NCBI GenBank assembly: GCA_938014865.1
Contig: CALLQJ010000278.1
Coordinates: 1 to 7,591 of the forward strand
DNA from: an uncultured Fastidiosipila sp.
GTDB lineage: Bacteria; Bacillota; Clostridia; Saccharofermentanales; Fastidiosipilaceae
Length of the DNA: 7,591 nt
Reading direction: 5' to 3'
A program made the position numbers and the translations under genes. Position 1 is the stretch's first letter, and each line of letters opens with the position of its first letter. The notes under the pieces were generated by a model. It was given only the letters and a program-made list of their open reading frames with translations, did no database searches and was not told the origin of the DNA. Below are positions 1 through 6,303 of the stretch, piece by piece.

Positions 1-63
1 GTGTCCTTCTGGGCGATGTTCATGTCCATCGTCAAAGTCGTCTTGATTCCGATTACGGGGTAA
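1..63 (+). CDS. Possible C-terminal end of a membrane protein (partial)
   Basis: Frame 1 is open from the window edge to a TAA at 61-63 and reads as 20 residues that are almost all hydrophobic or aromatic (Phe-Trp-Ala-Met-Phe-Met, then Val-Val-Leu-Ile-Pro-Ile-Thr-Gly). That is the composition of a final transmembrane helix. The other reading directions over the same bases give polar or interrupted peptides. The stop codon overlaps the 3' end of the - strand frame ending at 53, so the two would be convergent with an 11 bp overlap. With only 20 residues visible no family can be named, and a chance open frame is possible. Confidence 0.35.
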   Translation: MSFWAMFMSIVKVVLIPITG

Positions 64-220
64 GGAGCGCCGGATAGGTATAAGTGCCCATCCAGAAGAA
101 TACGGTGACCAGAATTAATAAAGGTCCCGCCCACTGAGGCGGCCGTTTCCGCTGCTCCGGCTTGCCGGCTGCCGCAGGCTCGCTGTCTTTAAGGGCGTGC
201 ATTTGCTTTGAATCGTTCAT
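53..220 (-). pseudogene. N-terminal fragment resembling an MFS transporter
   Basis: The frame starts at the ATG read leftward from 220. It has a GGAG ribosome-binding site on the - strand (complement of 226-230) six bases upstream, and it encodes 55 residues. The first 30 are a soluble, Lys/Glu/Pro-rich tail. Residues 33-55 form a hydrophobic helix with Phe-Phe-Trp-Met-Gly-Thr-Tyr-Thr-Tyr-Pro followed by Ala-Leu-Leu-Thr-Pro. This is how the first membrane helix of many major facilitator permeases reads, just before a polar loop. An MFS protein is normally about 400 residues, but here a TAA follows immediately. None of the three frames beyond it continues a clear second helix. I infer a decayed or truncated transporter gene, divergent from the repressor gene. 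It could instead be a genuine single-helix small protein. A longer frame opening at 352 exists, but it lacks a ribosome-binding site and overlaps the promoters. Confidence 0.5.
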
Positions 221-245
221 CGTAAACTCCGCTCTGTTTTTTCCT

Positions 246-274
246 ATCATAGCATGGCCTCTTTGAATGTTCAG
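246..274 (-). promoter_or_regulatory. Candidate promoter for the divergent MFS-like fragment
   Basis: Read on the - strand, TATGAT (complement of 246-251) makes a good -10 hexamer. A weak -35 match, CTGAAC (complement of 269-274), lies 17 bp upstream. Transcription would start near 239, about 20 bases before the ATG at 220. The -35 box matches at only three of six positions, so the call rests mainly on the -10 box and its position. Confidence 0.35.
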
Positions 275-309
275 TTCTTGTAAAATCATCGAAATTTTGT
301 GTTTTTCCG

Positions 310-338
310 TTGACTTTCCGCTTATATTCGTATATTCT
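310..338 (+). promoter_or_regulatory. Sigma-A type promoter of the repressor gene and probably the whole operon
   Basis: TTGACT at 310-315 and TATTCT at 333-338 are separated by exactly 17 bp. Each box matches the housekeeping consensus at five of six or four of six positions. The predicted transcript would begin near 345, about 60 bases before the repressor ATG at 406. No equally good promoter is visible between the downstream genes, so this is the best candidate to drive everything from the repressor to the sulfatase. Confidence 0.65.
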
Positions 339-345
339 GACAGTA

Positions 346-359
346 TACACACGAGTGTA
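346..359 (+). promoter_or_regulatory. Probable LacI-family operator
   Basis: TACAC at 346-350 and GTGTA at 355-359 are perfect inverted arms around ACGA, giving a 14 bp site centred on a CG step. LacI/PurR-family repressors typically bind short palindromes with a central CG, into which their hinge helices insert. The site begins eight bases after the -10 box and covers the predicted transcription start, where a bound repressor would block initiation. The gene just downstream encodes such a repressor, so autoregulation is the natural inference. The one flaw in the symmetry is the A/A pair flanking the central CG. Confidence 0.55.
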
Positions 360-405
360 CATTGTTTATATTTGTGATATTGAACAATTACGAAGGGTGC
401 GGATT

Positions 406-1416
406 ATGAAAAACAAACGGAAAACACGTGTAACACGACGCGACGTCGCCGAAGCAGCCGGCGTCAGCGAGACCATTGTGTCGTATGTGATGAACGGAAA
501 TCGTTACGTCAAAGAAGAAAAGCGCCAACGTGTTCTTGAAGCCGTAGAGCGTCTGAATTATCAGCCTAATCATCTGGCCCGTTCTTTAAAAATGCAAAAA
601 AGCAGGCATCTTCTCTTTCTGACCGACGATCTGCGTTCCGAGCATTTCGGCGATGTCATGGATGCCATGGAAACTATTTTGTTTTCTGAAAACTACCTGA
701 TCTCGCTTTCCCGCTACAGAACAGACAGCGGCTATATCAACGATCTTATTGCCCGGCAGTTTGACGGTGTTTTCATAAGTTCCAGTTCCCTCGATACAGA
801 TACTTTAAAACAGCTGAGCCGGGCCGGCGTGGCGACGGTGATGGTACAGCGTAATTCCATTGATGAGGTTCCCGAGAATTGTGCGATTATCAATTCCGGG
901 CTTTACCGGGGTGAAAAACTTCTGCTCGATCATCTTTATGCATCAGGGTGCCGCAGAATACTTTTTGCCAACCGTTCGGTCTCTGATCAAAACGAAACAT
1001 TTTGGGAGGACCCTCGCGTGACGGCTTATGAAGATTTCTGTCGTGAAAAGAACCTGGAAAAACTCATTATGGCACCTTCTCCGAGTGATGAAGAATTCCG
1101 CAGCCGGCTGAAAGGCTGCCTGAGCGGGAAAGAACGTCCGGACGCCATATCTGCTTTTAATGACCGGACCGCCGTCGAAGTCCTGCGCATTACCAAAGAA
1201 TTAGGAATCAATGTCCCCGGTGATCTTGCCGTAAGCGGCTTTGACAATACCAAACTATCGGAGTACATCTCTCCGTCTCTGACCACGATATCGGTCGACA
1301 GACGCGACATGGCGCAGAAAATGCTCGACACCATGTTCGAACTGATCGAAACGGGCAAGGCAGAAGATCAAAGCTGCAATATAAAACTCATTAAAAGAGA
1401 AAGTACCGGGATTTAA
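406..1416 (+). CDS. LacI-family transcriptional repressor
   Basis: This is a 336-residue DNA-binding regulator, the usual length for the LacI/GalR family. The N-terminal helix-turn-helix spans about residues 9-30 (Thr-Arg-Arg-Asp-Val-Ala-Glu-Ala-Ala-Gly-Val-Ser). The hinge helix with Asn-His-Leu-Ala-Arg-Ser-Leu lies at 55-61. A periplasmic-binding-protein-like effector domain begins near residue 66, and the late Gly-Phe-Asp-Asn-Thr at 278-282, followed by Ser-Pro-Ser-Leu-Thr-Thr-Ile, is a family hallmark. The effector is probably a sugar or sugar derivative carried by the transporter encoded next. I chose the ATG at 406, with AAGGG eight bases upstream, over an in-frame ATG at 310. The earlier start would place the promoter inside the coding sequence and would put 32 unrelated residues before the helix-turn-helix. 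It is the first gene of the apparent operon, 71 bp ahead of the binding-protein gene, and probably represses its own promoter. Confidence 0.93.
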   Translation: MKNKRKTRVTRRDVAEAAGVSETIVSYVMNGNRYVKEEKRQRVLEAVERLNYQPNHLARSLKMQKSRHLLFLTDDLRSEHFGDVMDAMETILFSENYLISLSRYRTDSGYINDLIARQFDGVFISSSSLDTDTLKQLSRAGVATVMVQRNSIDEVPENCAIINSGLYRGEKLLLDHLYASGCRRILFANRSVSDQNETFWEDPRVTAYEDFCREKNLEKLIMAPSPSDEEFRSRLKGCLSGKERPDAISAFNDRTAVEVLRITKELGINVPGDLAVSGFDNTKLSEYISPSLTTISVDRRDMAQKMLDTMFELIETGKAEDQSCNIKLIKRESTGI

Positions 1417-1427
1417 GAAAATCTTTT

Positions 1428-1443
1428 TGATCCTCTGTGATCA
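1428..1443. repeat. Short inverted repeat between repressor and binding-protein genes
   Basis: TGATC at 1428-1432 and GATCA at 1439-1443 form a 5 bp inverted repeat with a 6-base spacer, flanked by T-rich sequence on the left and A-rich sequence on the right. The stem is too short and AT-rich for a convincing terminator. It does not match the operator at 346-359. The rest of this 71 bp gap holds only the AGGAGG ribosome-binding site at 1477-1482, and I see no good promoter in it. The repeat could be a weak regulatory site or chance. Confidence 0.25.
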
Positions 1444-1487
1444 GAAAATAAAAAGAAACGCAAGTCATTTTAAATTAGGAGGCAAAT

Positions 1488-2822
1488 ATGAAACGAGTGT
1501 ACAAACGTATCGGAAGTATCGCGTTGTCGGCTGTTATGGCCCTTTCGCTTGCTGCCTGCGGCGGCAATGATGATGAAAAGAGCGGCAGCAATAAGACAAC
1601 AAAGCAAGAAGAACAAGCAAATAAAACGGAAGAAGGCGAAAGCGCTTCCGACGTCACCTTAAAATTCGCCAACTATGCCGTATTAGAACAAGGCTATACC
1701 GAGTTCTGGGAAGGCGTAAAAAAGGATTATGAAGAGGCGCATGACAATGTCACCGTAGAATACGTTTCTGCGCCTTACAATGAAATCGTGAACACGATCA
1801 TCAATATGGCGGCATCCGGCAATCGCGTGGATCTTTTATTCGGTGAAATTTCCTGGGTGCCCGGTCTTATGGATACCGGTCTTGCTTCTCCGGTAGAAGA
1901 CATTCTCAGCCAAGAGTTCCTGGATACCTTCTATCCTAATGTCATGGAAGACTATGAAATTGACGGAAGCCATTACGGCCTGCCGCTTTATATTTCACCT
2001 TTTGTGCTTTACTGCAATAAAGATATTCTGAAAGAAGCCGGCTTTGATGCACCGCCCGAAACGTATGATGAAATGATGAGCATGGCGGATGAAATTGCTA
2101 AACTCAAAACCGATGACGGAAATAAGATCTATCCTTTCGGTCAGACTACCGCTTCAGTCCCGGTTTCCGGTGTCGCATTGAACGCCATGATCTTCACGAT
2201 GGGCGGCCGTCTTTTCGATGATGAGGGCAATCTCTCCGTCGATAATGACGGTTTCAAACAGACCTTTGAACTGCTGCAGGAACTGGACAAGAAACAGTAC
2301 AACCCGCAAAACGCTAAATTAAAGGATTTAAGAAACCTTTTTGCCTTAGGTCAGCTTGCCATGTACTATGACCAGTCCTGGGGCTTTAACGGCATTTCTT
2401 CGATTAACGAGGATGCGGCGGATTTCGCTATTTCCGCTAAGCCGCTTAAAGGCGGATCGGGCGAAGGCAAGTCGATGCTTCAGGCACACAGCATTATTCT
2501 TGTCGACAACGGCGAGGAACAGACGGCGGCCCTTTCCGATTTTGTAGAATATCTGATCAGTGAAGATACCCTTCAGGATTATCTGCAAAACATCACGCCC
2601 GCTTATCCTGCGACAAAATCCATGGCAGATATGGAACTGAACCCTGTCCTGGAAGGTGCAAAGGGATCCGAATCAGAGGTTATTTCGCAGCCCTTCATTC
2701 CTGAAATTTCGGACATCGATTTAGAACTTGCTTCCCTCGCACAGGCCGTCACCGTCAATCAAAAAGATGTCGACGGGGCCATTGCGGAATTCAAAACTAA
2801 AGCTGAAACGATTTTGAAATAA
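1488..2822 (+). CDS. Sugar ABC transporter substrate-binding lipoprotein (CUT1 family)
   Basis: This 444-residue extracellular binding protein feeds the two permeases encoded after it. Residues 1-23 are a lipoprotein signal peptide: a Lys/Arg-rich start, a hydrophobic core and the lipobox Leu-Ala-Ala-Cys with the lipidated Cys at 24. Residues 25-55 are a flexible polar linker rich in Asn, Lys, Glu and Ser, typical of Gram-positive surface anchoring. The mature domain follows the family 1 extracellular solute-binding fold. It contains the conserved stretch Gly-Leu-Pro-Leu-Tyr (164-168), then Leu-Tyr-Cys-Asn-Lys-Asp (174-179), and an acidic C-terminal helix. AGGAGG at 1477-1482, five bases before the ATG, fixes the start. 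Next to a sulfatase gene, a sulfated mono- or oligosaccharide is the likeliest ligand, but the ligand cannot be read from the sequence. The gene is followed by a hairpin that may favour its expression over the permeases. Confidence 0.93.
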   Translation: MKRVYKRIGSIALSAVMALSLAACGGNDDEKSGSNKTTKQEEQANKTEEGESASDVTLKFANYAVLEQGYTEFWEGVKKDYEEAHDNVTVEYVSAPYNEIVNTIINMAASGNRVDLLFGEISWVPGLMDTGLASPVEDILSQEFLDTFYPNVMEDYEIDGSHYGLPLYISPFVLYCNKDILKEAGFDAPPETYDEMMSMADEIAKLKTDDGNKIYPFGQTTASVPVSGVALNAMIFTMGGRLFDDEGNLSVDNDGFKQTFELLQELDKKQYNPQNAKLKDLRNLFALGQLAMYYDQSWGFNGISSINEDAADFAISAKPLKGGSGEGKSMLQAHSIILVDNGEEQTAALSDFVEYLISEDTLQDYLQNITPAYPATKSMADMELNPVLEGAKGSESEVISQPFIPEISDIDLELASLAQAVTVNQKDVDGAIAEFKTKAETILK

Positions 2823-2844
2823 GTTCAAAAACATTTTGACTTTT

Positions 2845-2873
2845 GCGGGGTCTTTTTAAAGGACCCCGCTTTT
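2845..2873 (+). terminator. Leaky terminator or mRNA-stabilising hairpin inside the ABC operon
   Basis: GCGGGGTC at 2845-2852 pairs perfectly with GACCCCGC at 2862-2869 around an AT-rich loop, and four T residues follow at 2870-2873. The stem is strong but the T tract is short and ends in C. The permease ribosome-binding site starts two bases later, at 2875. In sugar ABC operons a hairpin after the binding-protein gene commonly lowers downstream expression, so that binding protein exceeds permease. That is the inferred role here. The region from the stop codon to the permease ATG is only 65 bp. Confidence 0.65.
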
Positions 2874-2887
2874 CAGGAGGTTGAGAC

Positions 2888-3799
2888 ATGAAAGGCCGTT
2901 TAAATAATCGAAGAAACGGCGACAGACTTTTTTCAGCCGTTTTGCTGATACCGATTTTAGTACTGTCTATCGCATTTATTTTGATTCCTATTGTTGAATC
3001 CATTTTCTTGAGCTTTCAGGATTACGGATCTAAAAATTTAATTTCCGGAAAGCCGGGCGTTTGGAATAATTTTGAAAATTACAAGGATCTCTTCCGCAGC
3101 GGAAAGATCATACCTTCTATATTAATTACGTTTAAATTTGTGATCTTAGTCGTTCTGATCCAATTCATTGTCGGCATGGCATTGGCTCTTATTTTAAATT
3201 CAAACATAAAAGGGGCACGTTTTCTGCGCAGTGTCATGATGATGCCTTGGATCGTCCCCACCGTCATCTCCGCTTTGATCTGGATGTGGATTTTCCAGCC
3301 GCAATACGGCATTTTCAAATATTTTGTTTCCGTTATTACAGGAGGTGCTGTTACGGATTTTGCCATGCTGAACAATCCGCAGACCGCCCTATGGGGTGTA
3401 ATTATTGCCGCGTTGTGGAAGCTGACACCCTTGATGACTTTACTATTGCTGGCGGGTCTTTCAAATGTGCCGACGGACATGCTGGAAGCCGCAAAAATTG
3501 ACGGTGCCAATGCACCCACACGCTTCTTTAAAATCATTGTGCCCTACATGAGCCCCGTCATTAAAGTATCGGTGACCATGTCCATTATCGAGAACTTCAA
3601 ACAGTTCCCCTTGTTCTGGACCATGACCGGCGGCGGACCTAATGATGCCACACAGACTTTAGCCGTCTTAAGCTATCGAGAAGCCTTTGTAAGCTTCGAT
3701 CACGGTTCCGGTGCGGCCGTAACCACGATCTGGCTGGTCTTAATGATTTTAGTGGTTTGGATTTTCAATATCGCTTTCCCCAAAGAAGAAATGGACTAA
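2888..3799 (+). CDS. Sugar ABC transporter permease, MalF/UgpA type
   Basis: This is a 303-residue inner-membrane subunit of a CUT1 carbohydrate importer. The first helix covers about residues 15-43, and further hydrophobic segments lie near 76-104, 115-136, 166-190, 225-243 and 276-297. The cytoplasmic EAA loop that docks the ATPase is clear: Glu200-Ala-Ala-Lys-Ile-Asp-Gly-Ala, ending in Ile-Val-Pro at 217-219. Thr-Gly-Gly-Gly-Pro (247-251) precedes the last helix, as in MalF-like permeases. The large periplasmic insertion of E. coli MalF is absent, as is normal in Gram-positive homologues. The start is supported by AGGAGG at 2875-2880, seven bases before the ATG. It pairs with the permease encoded 10 bp downstream. 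No ATPase gene is present in the window, so a shared MsmK-type ATPase encoded elsewhere is presumed. Confidence 0.93.
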   Translation: MKGRLNNRRNGDRLFSAVLLIPILVLSIAFILIPIVESIFLSFQDYGSKNLISGKPGVWNNFENYKDLFRSGKIIPSILITFKFVILVVLIQFIVGMALALILNSNIKGARFLRSVMMMPWIVPTVISALIWMWIFQPQYGIFKYFVSVITGGAVTDFAMLNNPQTALWGVIIAALWKLTPLMTLLLLAGLSNVPTDMLEAAKIDGANAPTRFFKIIVPYMSPVIKVSVTMSIIENFKQFPLFWTMTGGGPNDATQTLAVLSYREAFVSFDHGSGAAVTTIWLVLMILVVWIFNIAFPKEEMD

Positions 3800-3809
3800 G
3801 GAGGCCGGC

Positions 3810-4658
3810 ATGAAAAAACAAAAATCAAAAAACAAGGGCGGAAAAATACTGGCTGTTATTGTCTTGATTATCGTCTTCATCTTCCTGCTTTTTCCCTTAT
3901 ACTGGATGATCCTGACCTCATTCAAAACCAATATGGAGGCCTTCCGCTTCCCGCCGACCTTTACGATCAAAAATCCGACTATTCAAAGTTATAAAAGTCT
4001 GTTTACGGTGAACAATGATTTTTTCACCTATTACATTAATAACTTTATTATTTCGGGTCTTGTCACCGTATTGACCTTATTTGTTTCGATTTTGGCAGGC
4101 TATGCTTTGTCAAGGTATAATTTCAAATGGAATAAGTTTCTGATTGCAGCAATTACTGCTGCTCAGATGTTCCCGGTCGTCAGCCGGCTCATTTCCTTAT
4201 ACGGTATTATGAGCCGCGCTCAGCTTATCGATACCCGGGCCGGATTAACCTTTGCGCTGACCGCCACATTAGCTCCTTTTTCAGCGATGCTGATGACCAG
4301 CTTTTTTGACGGGATTCCGCGCGAAGTGGAAGAAGCCGCTTATGTTGACGGTGCAGGACGGCTGCGTTCTTTCGTCAACATTGCACTGCCTCTGACCGGA
4401 TCCGGTATATTTGCCTGCGGGATCTACACCTTTCTGCAGGCCTGGGATGACTATCTGCATGCCGTGACGTTGATCCAGACGGATGAGCTGAGAACGCTCT
4501 CGGCCGGCATTGCCTTACGCTACCTGGGAGAACTATCTTATGATTGGTCTTTAATTAATACAATATCGATCATCGGCACCTTGCCCATGCTGCTTATTTT
4601 CTTCTTCTTCAACAAATACATGGTCAAAGGGCTGGTCTCGGGTGCTGTAAAGGGTTAA
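3810..4658 (+). CDS. Sugar ABC transporter permease, MalG/UgpE type
   Basis: This 282-residue protein is the second membrane subunit of the importer. A Lys-rich cytoplasmic start is followed by a first helix at about 12-36 with Leu-Phe-Pro-Leu-Tyr-Trp-Met, characteristic of the MalG branch. Further hydrophobic segments lie near 78-100, 110-133, 143-166, 196-215 and 248-270. The EAA loop reads Glu-Glu-Ala-Ala-Tyr-Val-Asp-Gly-Ala at 174-182 and ends in Ala-Leu-Pro-Leu. The C-terminus, Lys-Gly-Leu-Val-Ser-Gly-Ala-Val-Lys-Gly, is the standard MalG-type tail. Its AGGAGG (3799-3804) shares a base with the stop codon of the preceding gene, which implies tight translational coupling. The neighbours indicate a complete binding protein plus permease pair set, missing only the ATPase. 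Confidence 0.93.
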   Translation: MKKQKSKNKGGKILAVIVLIIVFIFLLFPLYWMILTSFKTNMEAFRFPPTFTIKNPTIQSYKSLFTVNNDFFTYYINNFIISGLVTVLTLFVSILAGYALSRYNFKWNKFLIAAITAAQMFPVVSRLISLYGIMSRAQLIDTRAGLTFALTATLAPFSAMLMTSFFDGIPREVEEAAYVDGAGRLRSFVNIALPLTGSGIFACGIYTFLQAWDDYLHAVTLIQTDELRTLSAGIALRYLGELSYDWSLINTISIIGTLPMLLIFFFFNKYMVKGLVSGAVKG

Positions 4659-4662
4659 AAAC

Positions 4663-4682
4663 AAATAAATGTAAAATAAATG
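4663..4682 (+). repeat. Direct repeat in the A-rich leader of the sulfatase gene
   Basis: AAATAAATG occurs at 4663-4671 and again at 4674-4682, an 11 bp period. The whole 61 bp gap between permease and sulfatase genes is A- and purine-rich, with no hairpin and no clear promoter, which fits continued transcription. The sulfatase ribosome-binding site is AAAGGA at 4707-4712, seven bases before its ATG at 4720. The repeat is probably low-complexity sequence. Confidence 0.3.
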
Positions 4683-4719
4683 CAAGAAGAAAGCATAAAG
4701 AAAAAGAAAGGACCTCTCT

Positions 4720-6252
4720 ATGTCAGATATTGAACGCTATTCCCATCTGGGACGCAAAATTATCTTTATTATGACGGATACGCAGCGGACCGATATGCTG
4801 GGCTGCTACGGACATCCGGACATGAAAACGCCGGCTTTGGATAAGCTGGCATCGGAAGGCGTACGCTTTGATCGCGCCTATACCTGCCAGCCGGTCTGCG
4901 GCCCCGCCCGCTCTGCTTTGTTTACCGGAACTTATCCGCATTCAAACGGTTCCTGGGGCAACTCCATGCCCTTGGGCGCGAATGTCAAAACCATCGGTCA
5001 GCGTCTTTCGGACCATCGCTTCCATTGTGCCTACATCGGGAAATATCACCTGGACGGCTACGACTACTTCGGTCTGGGCAAGGCGCAGGAAGGCTGGGAC
5101 CCCGATTACTGGTACGACATGCGAAATTACCTCGATGAGCTTTCGGAAGACGAACGCTTTAAGTCTCGGCAGACCGAAAGCAACACGCAGGAAGGCGGTG
5201 TCCGAGCCGAAGATACCTACGGTTACCGGGTGACGGAACGCGCCATCGACTTTATCAAGAATGCCCGGGAAGACGATTATTTCCTGGTCGTCAGCTATGA
5301 TGAACCCCACGACCCCTATCTTTGCCCGGAACCTTATGCCTCGATGTATGAAGGCTATGAGTTCCCGAAGAGCAAGAACGTCTGGGACGATCTTTCCGGC
5401 AAGCCGGACTACCAGAAAGCCTGGGCCGGGGACAGCCTTTCCGAAGATAAGGACGCGCTGAAAATCACGCCGCAGTTCTTCCTCGGCTGCAATTCTTTTG
5501 TGGACAGCCAGATCGGCCGCTTCCTCGAAGAAGCCGAACACTATGCTCCGGATGCCCTCATCATTTACACCTCAGACCACGGCGACTTCCTTTCCTCGCA
5601 TTCTCTTTATGCGAAAGGGCCGGCCATGTACGATGAAATCGCCCGTATCCCTCTGATCATCCGCGACCCCGAAGCAGAAGGCGGCAAGGTGAATCCGCAT
5701 CCGGCTTCGCACATCGACCTCTCCCCGACCATCCTCGACTATGCCGGTATCCCGGTGCCGAAGATTATGGAAGGAAAATCCATGCGGCCCATGATCGAAG
5801 ACGCCGATTTCAAAGGGAACGACTATGTCTTCACCGAGTTCGGCCGCTATGAAATCGATCATGACGGCTTCGGCGGCTTCCAGCCCATGCGGGCCGTCTT
5901 TGACGGACGTTATAAACTCTCCATCCACCTGCTCTCGCAGGATGAGCTTTACGACATCAAAGAGGATCCCGAAGAGCTGCATAATCTCATCCTCTCCGAA
6001 GAGCATCAGGCCGTGCGCGACCATTTGCATGATGTCATTTTGGACTGGATGAACCGGACACGCGATCCTTTCCGCGGCTATTACTGGGAGCGCAGGCCCT
6101 GGCGCAAGGACGCCCGCCCCGCCACCTGGGATTACACCGGCTATACCCGGCAGCGGGAAAATGAAGAGTATGAACCGCGCCAGCTGAATTATTCGACGGG
6201 GCTCACGATGAAAGAAGCACAGCGTCCGAAAGAAAAAGCGGTAACAAAATAA
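4720..6252 (+). CDS. yidJ: Cytoplasmic cysteine-type sulfatase, YidJ-like (alkaline phosphatase superfamily)
   Basis: This is a 510-residue hydrolase of the arylsulfatase branch of the alkaline phosphatase superfamily. The signature Cys-Gly-Pro-Ala-Arg at 60-64 fits C-x-P-x-R, in which Cys60 is converted to formylglycine. Likely active-site partners are Asp20, Lys108 and His110 (Gly-Lys-Tyr-His-Leu), His197 (Glu-Pro-His-Asp), Asp286-His287 and Lys299. From memory it tracks E. coli YidJ closely along its length. Shared features are Thr-Asp-Thr-Gln near the start, Ser-Tyr-Asp-Glu-Pro-His in the middle, Phe-Gly-Gly-Phe near 384, and the C-terminal Arg-Asp-Pro-Phe-Arg and Pro-Trp-Arg-Lys-Asp-Ala-Arg-Pro. 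There is no signal peptide, so it should act on substrate already imported by the adjacent ABC system. The second metal-ligand Asp of classical sulfatases is Thr21 here, and His287 replaces the usual Asn, as in phosphonate monoester hydrolases, so activity on other esters is possible. The maturase is not encoded nearby. The gene is last in the operon, before a strong terminator. Confidence 0.88.
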   Translation: MSDIERYSHLGRKIIFIMTDTQRTDMLGCYGHPDMKTPALDKLASEGVRFDRAYTCQPVCGPARSALFTGTYPHSNGSWGNSMPLGANVKTIGQRLSDHRFHCAYIGKYHLDGYDYFGLGKAQEGWDPDYWYDMRNYLDELSEDERFKSRQTESNTQEGGVRAEDTYGYRVTERAIDFIKNAREDDYFLVVSYDEPHDPYLCPEPYASMYEGYEFPKSKNVWDDLSGKPDYQKAWAGDSLSEDKDALKITPQFFLGCNSFVDSQIGRFLEEAEHYAPDALIIYTSDHGDFLSSHSLYAKGPAMYDEIARIPLIIRDPEAEGGKVNPHPASHIDLSPTILDYAGIPVPKIMEGKSMRPMIEDADFKGNDYVFTEFGRYEIDHDGFGGFQPMRAVFDGRYKLSIHLLSQDELYDIKEDPEELHNLILSEEHQAVRDHLHDVILDWMNRTRDPFRGYYWERRPWRKDARPATWDYTGYTRQRENEEYEPRQLNYSTGLTMKEAQRPKEKAVTK

Positions 6253-6256
6253 GGCT

Positions 6257-6277
6257 GCTTATCCGCCGGGATAAAGC
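6257..6277 (+). other. Hairpin just after the sulfatase gene
   Basis: TTATCC at 6259-6264 and GGATAA at 6269-6274 are perfect inverted arms around a GCCG loop. Flanking GC pairs (6257-6258 with 6276-6277) extend the stem past a single bulged A. No T tract follows, so this is not an intrinsic terminator by itself. It starts five bases after the stop codon and could protect the 3' end of the operon transcript or assist termination at 6304-6344. Confidence 0.45.
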
Positions 6278-6280
6278 GGG

Positions 6281-6295
6281 TATATAACGTATATA
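6281..6295. repeat. AT-rich palindrome between sulfatase gene and terminator
   Basis: TATATA at 6281-6286 and TATATA at 6290-6295 flank ACG. The pairing is weak as RNA, and the sequence may be simple AT-rich spacer or a protein-binding site. Nothing else in the window resembles it. Confidence 0.25.
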
Positions 6296-6303
6296 TAAGT
6301 GTG

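Noticed and set aside
310..405. In-frame 32-residue N-terminal extension of the repressor starting at 310
   Set aside because: It overlaps the -35/-10 promoter and the operator, has no ribosome-binding site, and adds residues not seen before LacI-family helix-turn-helix domains.
1493..1503. Eleven-base match (ACGAGTGTACA) to the right half of the operator at 351-361, inside the binding-protein gene
   Set aside because: The left arm of the palindrome is missing here and the bases encode the signal-peptide start, so a chance half-site is the simpler explanation.
3079..3537. 152-codon open frame on the - strand inside the first permease gene
   Set aside because: It is a shadow of the permease coding sequence, which carries the EAA loop and membrane helices. 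It has no supporting start signals.
4680..4733. Small upstream open frame of 17 codons overlapping the sulfatase start
   Set aside because: It has no ribosome-binding site at a proper distance, and the sulfatase gene has its own AAAGGA site. The peptide is just a translation of A-rich leader.
4942..5541. 199-codon open frame on the - strand
   Set aside because: It lies wholly inside the sulfatase gene, which has clear motifs. It has no ribosome-binding site and its composition is what antisense of GC-rich codons produces.
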